DNA of 64,000 nt from Ceriagrion tenellum (lineage: Eukaryota > Arthropoda > Insecta > Odonata > Coenagrionidae): positions 156,689,645 through 156,753,644 of the forward strand of contig OY720635.1 of the NCBI GenBank assembly GCA_963169105.1. The letters run 5' to 3'. A model generated the notes under the pieces. The model was not told the origin of the DNA. It saw nothing but the letters and a program-made list of their open reading frames with translations, and did no database searches. Position numbers and translations under genes: made by a program. How positions within the stretch are numbered: position 1 is the stretch's first letter; each line of letters starts with the position of its first letter. Shown here piece by piece: positions 1-10,600 of this stretch.

Positions 1-581
1 CTGTAGCCAGAAGACTTAATGTATAACTGAACATAAAAATGGTAAAGTAAACTGTAGGATATACATAACTGTACATAGAGCTTTAGGGCAGAAATATACA
101 GAAAAAAATGTAATCAAAAAGAACATTAGTATAGAGAAAGGTGTTTAAAAAATGAGCCGAAAACCTACATGAAATTTCATTACCATAGCAAAAATACTGT
201 AGTAAATCATTGAAAAAATTCAACCATAAATTGGAACAACAGCTGTTCCTGTTGTCAACTGTTGGATTCAACTACTGTCCCAAATTACTTTTGAAATTTC
301 CTACCAGTTACCATTGAATTCAGCAGTAACAGTTGAATTCAACAGCTACCATTGAATCCAACAGGAACTGTGTTGGGTCCAAAAATTATTGTGGAGCCAA
401 CAGTTAACCAGATCATATGGATCATACAGTCCCCATGGATGTGGTACACCAGAGTCAAAAAAGAACAATTACTTCCATAAATAAAAAATAAAATTAGTCT
501 CAATATATACTCCACTATATCAACTCTGATGTAATGAAGAGCTGAAGAAAAAATTATATATGTGCTATCAATGCGTGGAAG
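1..581. other. AT-rich stretch, no gene seen
   Basis: I see no gene here. Between about 225 and 415 a short motif around TTGAATTCAAC / AACAGTTG recurs in both orientations five or six times, a small cluster of direct and inverted repeats of unknown origin. The short reading frames in this stretch do not look coding. Confidence 0.5.
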
Positions 582-1735
582 TTAACCCCTTCAGCGACTA
601 AGAATTTTTTTCTCTCACAATTCAGATATTTTTTATTCGGTTCCAGAATAAACCCAGCAGTCAGAGAAAAATATTGAAAAAAATCCTGCATGAATTTTTT
701 CATAATTATAAGGGTGGGTTGATAATGACCCACTGGTCACAAACCTCATCAACAGGGGAAAAAATTATTACTGGTTGATAGTAGCCGAAATTATCACAGT
801 GAGTAAGTATGGGTAGCACATTTATGTAAATATGTACTTAAGAAAGGTGTTTATTAATGAAATAAAGTTAAATAGTCGGTTACAATAAAAATTACTATTA
901 ATAATATTTTAAAATAGGCAAAAAAATAAGTTCTCTCTAACCGTGAATGAAACTTATACCAACATTACTTTAGAACAATTCCCTTTTATTTATTATTCTC
1001 TAGCATTAAAAAACATTATTTAAACAATCATCTCATTCAAATTTTCACTAGGAGTATAAAAATATTCACCAAATTTCTTATTTTGGTATGGTAGGCCTCA
1101 AAGCAAAGCTAATGCTCAGGCGCATTATATCGACTGCAACACTTAACAGATTTGCTTCTGCAAACACTGCATCGACGCCTAACCTGCCCTGCAGCAATTA
1201 ATTGCCCTCCATAGTGAAGCCGCAAAGTCTGGGAAATAGGAGCACGGATACCAATTTTGCGAAGGGCAGTACCATACTTTTTGAGGATATGGCGAATGGT
1301 GGTGAGAGCGTCAATTGTTATTCCTGATACATGCCAGAAGCCATGCGTTGCTCATGCAAACATCAAATAGCCAAAATATGAAGGAATGTACTATTTTTTC
1401 CCCTGAATCCCTATTATGTACCTAGTTGCTGACAAAATTATCCATAAGGTCAACTCCACCCATATTCTTATTGTACTCAGCTATGAGTTTTGGCTGAGGC
1501 ATCGCTTGACTTTGGGGCATAAAAACACTCAAGAAATCAAATGGTTGAGTATGATTTTTTACTTCTATGGATAGCAGTTGGAAGAGAAACTTCATCAGAT
1601 GTGGTTGAACAGGCCATAGATAAGTCCACTTCAGATATTGAAGTCCATGATGAAATATAATGCTTTCCATGCCACCGAAGATCCATTTCATGAAACATTT
1701 GATCCACACTTTCATGAAATCCATCATTAAGTAAG
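582..1735 (-). mobile_element. piggyBac transposase remnant with one terminal end
   Basis: On the minus strand the frame at 1727-1422 contains the piggyBac hallmark EYNKNMGGVDLMDNF, which follows the last catalytic region of the family. Further downstream, through frameshifts and stops, come a WLFDVCMSNAWLL segment and, at about 1200-1085, a cysteine-rich C-terminal zinc domain (RRRCSVC...KCCSRYN...CFEAYHTK). At 582-585 a TTAA is followed by CCCCTTCAGCGACT, which looks like a piggyBac terminal repeat at its usual TTAA target. The N-terminal half and the other end are missing, so this is a decayed, non-functional copy. Family assignment is firm from the motifs; exact borders are not. Confidence 0.8.
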
Positions 1736-3689
1736 AATTTAATGGCAGAGTAGAGCTGCGAGCAGCAAAATTGGACTACAATGTCTACGCATACTGGGCA
1801 TGTGCAAAATCATCAATTTTGTACAACAAAACTGTTTGGTAACGCAAAGCAGGCCTGCATGTAGTGCAATCTTATATGTTAGCAAGTGTTATGTATTTAT
1901 AAATAGAAATAAAGCTCTCTTATTGGTGGACCGCTGGTAAAGGGTCCAGTTTGAGTTGTGGCTACTAGAGAGATGTTAAATAAACAGTCTTTTGTTGGAA
2001 ATTGGACTGAATGGTAATGGATTGTAATGAACGAAGTCCTTAAGTAAATCGCATGTTATTTAGTAATTCCCTAGTCCTGCGAGCTAGGTGCATACATAGC
2101 ACTTTTACGTTGCAAAGCTTTGCCGCTGCTGTAAAGGAAGGGGATTTTTATTGAGTAATAGTGAGAGAACCCTAAAATATCCCAATATACTACTTGGAAA
2201 TAACACTTACAAAACATGTGGAATCATCTGAGGGAATAGAAACCGAAATCGTGAATTAACATTTTTGCTGTAAATATATTCTCAACAGACAACCACATAA
2301 GAAATTCCACTGGTATATAAGAGCAATTTAAAAGGGCACCCTCTGCGTAATTGAGAGGACTCTTTAATAATTTTAACCATTCCCTTGTCCGCCGCTTTGA
2401 TACATTTTATATGGCGCGCTTGAGCAATCGGAGGCAATGAAACAAATGACATTTGAAAGACGTCAAATTTTATCGGATTAAACTGAAAATTTCTCTGAAT
2501 ACATTTGTCGTCTATAAAAGGATAAATATGTTGGATAAACTCAGACTTTTAGATTTCCTTGATTACAAAGGTCGCACAATGATTAATACGTACAAAGGAA
2601 ATACATGTTCAAAGAAAAACAATGTCGTCACGACGGGAGAGACGTCAACGGAAAAAAATGTGGCGGGAAACGGATATTTGTATATGTGGACAACCGGGAC
2701 AACCGTTTCTCGTGGATTGTGGAAGTGAAGTACTTGTATGCATTGCTTTGCGAAGGCTTTTTTTCTATTAATGTTCCTAAGAAGAGCGTAGAAGGTAATT
2801 GCCGTCAAGAATTAGTATTCTCTTGTGAAAAGCATGGAAAACATAAATAACCACAGCACAACTAAAACTCTGGTTCAAGTCACCAGACCCTTGGCGGAAA
2901 AGGTGAGAATGTCTGACAGAATTGGCTCAAAACAACGTCTGTATGTTATCATAGTTCTCATGAAAAACATTCGTACTCATTGTAAACTGACCAAGTAATG
3001 TTTCTGCTGTTAGACGCCACAAAACCTCCCCTTAACTCATGTAAATTGGCTATCAATATATATGCCCTTTATTAGTGTTTAGTTGTCATTTCGATTATCA
3101 TGAGCTCTCGTCACCATCCAGTTGAATTATGAAGAATTTCTTTTAAAAACGTTTTCATCGTCAAGGTTCAAATAATGGTAATTGTTTTTGTACAGGAGTG
3201 GATAAGTATCCTAGTAATACGAGAAATGAAGAGGGTCAAGTGAGATGTTACGGATATGTGATATGACAAACGGAAAGAGGCAATGCATTGAAGCATATTA
3301 AAGTACTTGATTTCAAAATTGGATGGCATGCTCTTATAGTGGATGGGTAGTTAGAACTCACGATGTACATATTTATGTTCTTACTTAGAACATGTTCACA
3401 TATTCTGTTAATTTTTAACACCAATACTCCTAGGGTCAGCAATTATCATCTGGATCAATCTGGAATGCCTATCCACTCCTTGTTTTCAATTGGCTCTAGA
3501 TGTGGAATTTTATTATGGGAAGTGTTCGACTGTGTTCATGAGTTACAGTGTCCCTGGATTCAATGGTACTGGCATACGGAATCACTTCAGTTGCTTCGGC
3601 TAGCAGTTAAAAAAGTTATCAACATTCAGTTACAGTGAACATATTTGCTATGGTTTGATGTTGTGTGCCATTGAAGTCCGGGCTTAAAT
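1736..3689. other. no gene recognised
   Basis: Several open frames of 60-90 codons occur (for example 2453-2728 and 2605-2850 on the plus strand). They overlap each other in different frames, match no family I know and lack splice partners. The missing 5' exon(s) of the plus-strand gene that continues at 4463 may lie here or outside the window; I could not pick them out. Confidence 0.4.
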
Positions 3690-4180
3690 TCCTTGGTGAG
3701 AATAAAATGTGCATGAAGTGTGAGAAAAGTGTGCATGAAGTGTACAGAAAGCATGAGAATAGTGACAAAAGTGTGATTTGTAATACCTAAAGTGGGAAAA
3801 ATTGTGAAGAAAGAGTGCACGTAAATGTGCAAAAAGTGTGAATAGCATTCCTAAAGTGTGAATAAATTGTGCATGTGTGGTATGGAACATAAAATGAAAT
3901 TAAAGAATACAAATAGGAAATAGAAAGGGTGATGAAGGTAATGGTATGCCAAGAATTTTAATCCCACTTACAAATGAAAATTAGGGGTGGTTTATCAATC
4001 ATAATTTTGACAGTTAAATATTTTTATTCACAATCATATAAAGACGTGTAGTGGCAATGAATAAAGAATTCTTATTGATAAACCGTGACAAGAGTGTGTA
4101 AGAGATGTGCAAGAAGTGTGTAAAGACTGTGCATGGTAATGTTTAGAAAGAAGTGTGCACAAAGAGTGTTTAAAGACCAA
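3690..4180. repeat. degenerate GTG/purine-rich tandem repeat
   Basis: The plus strand repeats a loose unit close to AAAGTGTGCATGA many times between about 3700 and 3865 and again between 4088 and 4175. Spacing is irregular and the copies diverge, so it is an old low-complexity array. The two blocks are separated by the small inverted-repeat unit at 3989-4084. His/Phe-rich minus-strand frames across it are a product of the repeat and not genes. Confidence 0.6.
3989..4084. mobile_element. tiny inverted-repeat element (possible MITE)
   Basis: The 96-bp segment begins with GGTTTATCAAT and ends with its exact reverse complement ATTGATAAACC. It lies between two blocks of the GTG-rich repeat, as expected for a short insertion splitting an older array. 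No convincing target duplication is visible, so the transposon reading is an inference. Confidence 0.35.
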
Positions 4181-4462
4181 CATGAACATTTTCTGCCCAC
4201 TTTTTTTAACACTTTACGCGCATTGAATTTTCCCCAGGGTTAGATGCATAGTAATTGTGCACATTCAACACACATGGTTGTGGGTTTGAAAGCTATTTTC
4301 TATCTACTAAATCAGGTCATTCTAAATAGGTAGTTGTAGTTTTCTTTAATATTGTGCTCGAAAGGTGTTTTTTAGAGGTCCTTTCATTGGATATCTGATA
4401 ATGAATTTGATTGAGGTGGACTCAGTTCATTCAGAGAAGAATGTTATTAATTTCTTTTTCAG

Positions 4463-4672
4463 TTGACTCATATTGATGAATTCAACCTTGGATCTGAGGA
4501 CCGACAAGTATTTGAAAAACTGATTGACCTTCCTGTTGCTGAGGTTTGCTCCAACTTATTTCAATGTGAAGTGATGGATCATTCCACCACATCAAAGAAT
4601 TCTGCATTTGAAGCTTTAGAGAACATCACAGGAGCAATGGATAATTTAGCTGAAATTTTAAATAAGAAACCA
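4463..4672 (+). CDS. exon 1 found (70 codons) of the vinculin-like gene
   Basis: The acceptor is the pyrimidine-rich TTTCTTTTTCAG just before 4463; the donor is GTGGGT after 4672. The translation opens LTHIDEFNLGSEDRQVFEKL and ends ILNKKP. It begins in phase 0 with no Met, so it is an internal exon and an upstream coding exon must exist. Low-complexity-free helical composition sets it apart from the flanking intergenic frames. Confidence 0.7.
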
Positions 4673-7600
4673 GTGGGTATTAATTGACATTGACATGTTA
4701 ATGAAGTATGCAGTTGTACTATGATTGAGTGTAGCAAGTAAATACCACTCCATTCTTAGAATGAAAGTTATTGTTAAATTTATCAGTTAAATAAATGTGA
4801 TGCTCAGGTAAATTGCTTGGCTGAAGTTCTTGCTGAATGAATTAAGTCTAAGTATTAGGTTGCACGTCCTAGGTGATGGCGGGGTGAAATCCATGCCCTC
4901 TAACCCATGGGGTAGTGGTTTTGTGGCACACTGTGGTGACATTTTTTACTTCCTCTGGCATGGGTGCTAATGTGGACATCCCTGTTAAATAAGTCTTACA
5001 AAAGGCTAAGGCTGGGGTACATCAATCTGAACCGAGACACTTGACAAATTGTGACAAAAAGCAGAAAGATCACCTTAGTCTGGTTGTTGGTCTCCTAAGT
5101 ATGCTATTTGTGAACTCCTCTGATAAATTCAATCATATTTTTTAAATCTAAATCAGGTCTACACACACATTAGATCTTTTTCGACCATAATAATGTTTTA
5201 AATATCAGGTAAAATATTTATTTTCATGAGAATAGCAAGGGTTAAGAAAAAAAAGGGGGACATATCAATTGAACAGGAAGACATTCCAGATAGGCTGAGA
5301 GAATGCATAGTAGACTTCTGGGCCGAGATCTAGAGGGTGAGAGAGCAACAGAGATGGATAATCTCAGGTGAGAAATTTTCGACGGTGAAACAGAGGTAGC
5401 AGAAAGAGCCCTGGGATGTGGATTAGTGGATACATAAAATACTTTAGGAGTGACTTAATAATTCAGGTAAAAATGAATGATAACCCCTTTTCAAACATTC
5501 ATGAGATATTTGGGGAAGGAGTATGGCCAGAGAACTCATCAGTCCTGTTGCATAAATGAAAAACTTTGCAATTTTCCACAGTATAAAATTTACTTCGACC
5601 CAGGTTTTAATGTTTTTACATCATCATCAGGTACAAATGAAGTTAGATGAGCATAATATATAGTCACGGAGAAAGGAGGGGGGAAAAGAAGGAAGGTGGA
5701 GAAAGAAAGGAGGAGGGGAAATGGGGGGGAAGTAGGTGGGGAAAAACTGAAGGGAGGTGACCGGAGGGAGGGGATTGGGAGGTAAATGAGGCACACAGGG
5801 GAGTTAGGGTGAACAACGGCAAGTAAAATTCAAATATGAGAAAAAGCACTAAGTAACTCTGCCCCTCCTGGATCCTGGAGTGTGGCTTCTACTGGAGGTT
5901 TGCAAACGTTCCCAGTGACCTCTTGGAATGAGTCCGTCGTGCAGGCAAGTAAGTAGATTGGTGACGGAGTTGATGAGTCTCATCCTCGCGGGGGGGCGTG
6001 AGGGCAGATGGCGTGGGACACAGGTAGAAAGGAATCTACAGAGCGAGATTCAACTAGAGGTCCACTGACGCTCCCGGTGGCCTCCTGGATAGTCCCTGTG
6101 CTCTAAGGTTGATGAGTCCCATCCTCGAGAGTGGGGGGGGGGGTGTGAGCCGCATGCCTGAGACACAGGTAGAAGGGATCCACTGGGGGGGAGGGGAGGT
6201 GGTGACAGGTCTCCAAGTGGCACAGGGAGGGGAGGGGGAGGATAGGGGGCGGAAGAAGGGGTAGGAGTGCACCGGACTCTTAGAAACTCTAGTTAACACT
6301 GGGACACTCCAGGAGGCCACCGGGAGCGTCAGCGGACCTTTAATTGAATCTCGCTCTGTAGATTCCTTTCTACCTGTGTCCCACGCCATCTGCCCTCACC
6401 CCCCCCACAAGGATGGGACTCATCAACTCCGTCACCAATCTACTAACTTGCCTTCACGACGGACTCATTCCAAGAGGTCACTGGGAACGTTCACAGACCT
6501 CCAGTAGAAGCCACACTCCAGGATCCAGGAGGGGCAGAGTTACTTAGTGCTTTTTCTCATATTTGAATTTTACTTGCCGTTGTTCACCCTAACTCCCCTG
6601 TGTGCCTCATTTACCTCCCAATCCCCTCCCTCCGGTCACCTCCCTTCAGTTTTTCCCCACCCACTTCCCCCCCATTTCCCCTCCTCCTTTCTTTCTCCAC
6701 CTTCCTTCTTTTCCCCCCCCTCCTTTCTCCGTGACTATATATTATGCTCACCTAACTTCATTTGTACCTGATGATGATGTAAAAACATCAAAACCTGGGT
6801 CGAAGTAAATTTTATTGTGTGGAAAATTGCAGTTTTTCATTAAGCATCATGCATAAGTTCCACACGATTTCACAAGAATCTTCGGATTTTACATCATCAG
6901 TCCTGATTCTCACTCAAAGGAGAAGGAAGCATCAGAACTTGAGTAAAGAACAATTATGTAGTTGACTTTCATGCTTGGCAAACATTTTGCATAGAATAAA
7001 TAACAAAAGGTTGGAGAGGAGAACAAATTACTACATGGTTGATGACCAGTTTAGGTTCTAGAAGGTGAAGGTGTGGTGATGAAAGCAATAATAGAAAGAG
7101 TCAGTGCAATCAGGATCTTTTTGATTTTTTTGTAGATTTCTAAAACTGAGTTAATTTGGAAAACTTACACAGATGCAGGGAAAAATAGATTGATAATGTG
7201 TGCAACTCGTGTGTATCTTGTACATGGCACCTAGGGCACAGGTTGGAAGGTTGACGGAAAATCAGGGTGGGCAGTTAATGGTTGTGGGGTGAGGCAGGGC
7301 AGCCTATGGTTGCCTTTGCTTTTAACATATATGTTGAGGAAATGGTCAAAGAGGTATGGGAAGAATTATTAGCTGGATATATTGATGAAGATATTGTAAC
7401 TTAGTCAGGATTTTGGAAGCATATGAATCCTAGACTGAAAGTGTAGTGTACATCATATTATCAACCTTTTTTTCTTCATAATCATATGCAGGGATGGCTC
7501 TCTTTTTAAATAATAATTTCTACACTCATGATTATTACTTATTATTCATATGATATCTTTGTTTCTTTCTTTTGCCTGGAATATTTCCCAGTTGATTTAT

Positions 7601-10600
7601 TTTCTGTTCTGAGTGCCATTGTTGAGTTATAATAAATATGTGCAAGTGCTGTATTTTTAATTCCGTAGGTGGAGTCAGTTGATATGGTAGATGTTAAAAA
7701 TTGTGTGGTGTCAGTACTACTTGCTCTCTGTGATGCACTCACAATATCAGAGAACTTGTACCAGAAAAATGCTGACACATTGTTCACTAAATGTCTGAAG
7801 TACCTGAAGAGTTTAGAAGATGCAGTCAGTGATTATGATGCCATCTGTGACTTCAAGGTAGGTACATATGTGCATTAGGCTATAAATGCAATATCTACTT
7901 GGATATAATACTCTCTTGTATTCATCACTTAAGGCGCTGGTGAATCAATTTCACTTTTAGGATTTTCTGAGTAACCTTACAAATTGCTTTGTTGCTATGA
8001 AGTGCAAAATTCCCCATCTGAAAATTGGCAGTAGAAAGAATGCTGTGCAGCTGTACATTCATCAAGTGAAGAAGTGTCTCCCTCTCCTTCTGCAAATTCT
8101 TAAAGTAAAGAGGGCAAATACCGACAACCATGCAAATGTAAGTTTTTATAATTAAGTGGGACTAATGGGCTTTGGGATTGGCTGGTATAAGATCTCCAAT
8201 ATTCTGTAGCATATGTTGATGGTTGAAGGGGCAATTTCCTATCCTCTACCCCAGTCTCAAAATTTGCTCTTGTGTTTTGGGTGCTGAACTACTTGAAACC
8301 TCGTAATTGCTCAGGTTATATTATACTCCTAATTCACATCTTTATCTTTATCTTGTATTCTACCGGTAAAGGTAGGTTTTGTTGAATGTCAGATAATCTA
8401 CTCCCGGTCTTTTACACATTCAGGGGCCTATCTTGCTCTAATATAACCTTTTTCACCTCTGCATAAGATCTACCCTTCTTCATCCCATCCATGAAACCTA
8501 TTCTCTTTCTTCCCCTACCCCACTTGCCCAACATCCTCTATCACACTCTTCAGCAACCCATCACCCTTTATTACATCCTTCAGCCATCTACCTTGCCCAT
8601 CCTGGATTTCACTCAAAAGTTTCCTTTCCTCGCCCACCATCTCAAGCACTTCCTCGTTAGTCTTCCTTTCCATCCACCTAACCTTCTCCATCCTTCTCCA
8701 CACCCACATCTCAAATGCTTGCAGCCTATTCTCGTCCTCCTTTCTGAGGGTCCACATTTCTGCCTCATACAATGCTACGCTCCATATCAAGCTCTTAACC
8801 AGCCTCTTTTTCACATTCATACCCAATGTCCCGTCATCAGATTCCTTCCATTACAAAATGCCTCCTTAGCTAGCGCTATACTCTTCTGTATCTCTTTGTC
8901 TGTTTTCCTCTAGCGTACTACCTAAGTAATTGAATTGCTCTATCTCCTCGAGTCTGTGTCCTCGATCTTGAATCACGAGCCTAGCTTTCTTTGTCTTAGA
9001 GGATCTCATTACTTTTGTTTTTAATGATTTATCTTCATTACGAATCTCCCGCACTGCATTTCCAAAGCATCTTGCTTGCAAAGCTTGCAGTCCCTTCACA
9101 GACCCTCTAACCTCTAACCAATGCCTGGTCGTCCACGAATCTAACCGACTTTATCAGATTACATCCTACTTTGATTCCAACCTTAAGTTCCCCATGCCTG
9201 TCTTAGCATTTCCTCAGCATAAATGTTGAAAAGCAATGGCTACATCAGGCTCCCTTGTCTTATTCCGCGATCTATAGTTGCCCATGCGATTCACGATCAG
9301 CCACCCTCACCTGTGCCCTTTGCGCTTATAAGTTCTTCTGTCTTCTGTCTCGCCAATCTATTCCCATTTTCCCTAGTATCTTCGTTAGTTTCTTCCAATT
9401 TATTCTGTCAAAAGCCTTTTCAAAATCAATGACGCATTTGAAAATGTCCTGATTATATTCTATATTTCTTTCTATAAATGTTCTCATCACCACTATTGCA
9501 TCCTGAGTTGACCTTCCCTTCCGGAACCCAAACTGGTCATCGTCTAAGTATTTTTTGGCCTTACTCTCCAACCTTCTATTGATTATTCAAAGTAAAACTT
9601 TGGCTGCCTGTGAAATTAAACTAATTGTTCTATAGTCCTCGCATTCTGATGCATTCTTCTTTTTCGGGATAGGAATCAATACTATTTTCACCAAGTCTTC
9701 TGGCCATACTCCTTCCTCGTATATCCTATGTATAAGTTCGAAAAAATCTTTCCTACCTTCACTTCCTAAACTCTTTATCAATTCCGAGGGCATGTTATCC
9801 ACTCCTACAGCTTTTCTTGCCTAAATCTCTTTCAATGCTTTCTCTATTTCACTGTAGAGTATCATTGGCCCCAGGTAATCTTCCTCTAGTGTCCCCTCTT
9901 CTATACATAAATTAGCTGGTCTACCATCACTGCCATATAGCTCCTCTATGTATTCTCGCCATCCTTCTAGGATATCTTCCTGCTCGGTTAACATTCTACC
10001 TCGCTTGTCCTTTATCTTTGGTACCATTTGCCCTCACTTACCTCCCGATAGAAATTTTACCCTAGTGTATACCGCGCCCACTCTCCTTCCTTTTGCAGTT
10101 TCTCCATTTCCTCGCATTGCTTTCTCCACCAATTTTTCTTCACCCGATTGGTTATTCGGCATAGTTGATTATTTTGCTCCTTGTATTTCGCCCTACCCTG
10201 TTCGGTGTTGACATCTTTCCAATTCCTTCTCTCCTCCATTTTCATAATCACTTCTTCCATAACCCACTGCTTCATTATCTCCTCAATTCTGCTTCTCCTA
10301 TTGTTTTCTCAGCCACTCTTACAATGCTTGTTTTTATATTCCCCCTCTTTTCCTCGATTGTTCGTGCTCCTTTGGCTTCTCCTTTGTTCTCATCCACTAT
10401 CTCTTGGTATTCCCTCCTTTTCTCCCCTTTCAGTGCTTCCAGGTTCCACCTCTTCATCCTTCTGCTTTTATTTAGCTTTTTGAATGTAACCTCACAATTC
10501 ATCATTTCTAAATTATGGACCGAGTCTGCATCAGCCCCCAGATAGCTCCGCAAGTTCTACACACTATTCCTAAATTTTCTAAGTCTAACCATGATATAGT

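Larger units (their letters stand above)
5548..6893. mobile_element. long inverted-repeat (foldback / Penelope-like) insertion with 12-bp target duplication
   Basis: The left arm (about 5548-6090) and right arm (about 6310-6860) are near-exact reverse complements of some 545 bp, around a ~220-bp G-rich spacer. The host site TCATCAGTCCTG is duplicated at 5536-5547 and 6894-6905. Beyond the symmetric right arm there are about 35 extra bases before the target duplication. No protein is encoded; Pro/Ser-rich frames across the arms are artefacts of the G-rich sequence. Inverted arms, a variable target duplication longer than 10 bp, a short one-sided extension and a hammerhead-like motif are all features reported for Penelope-like elements, so a non-autonomous member of that group is my best inference. 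Confidence 0.75.
5240..7440 (+). mobile_element. decayed LINE, split by an inverted-repeat insertion
   Basis: Plus-strand fragments of a non-LTR reverse transcriptase lie on both sides of the insertion at 5548-6893. Before it are IEQEDIPDRLRE, GRDLEGERATEMDNL and HEIFGEGVWPENSS; after it are NNKRLERRTNYYMVDDQF and a GVRQG box near 7290. Removing the insertion and one copy of its 12-bp target duplication joins the two halves in frame. The same motifs occur in the minus-strand LINE at 8.3-10.8 kb, so both belong to one family, RTE-like in my reading. Many stops and frameshifts make it inactive. Confidence 0.75.

Noticed and set aside
2453..2850. Two overlapping plus-strand frames as a possible first exon of the vinculin-like gene
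   Set aside because: Neither ends at a convincing phase-0 donor and both read like random AT-rich sequence; no continuity of helical protein with exon 4463.
6054..6808. Proline/serine-rich frames across the inverted-repeat arms on both strands
   Set aside because: They mirror each other because the arms are reverse complements and arise from G- and C-runs; no start context, family motif or codon pattern supports a gene.
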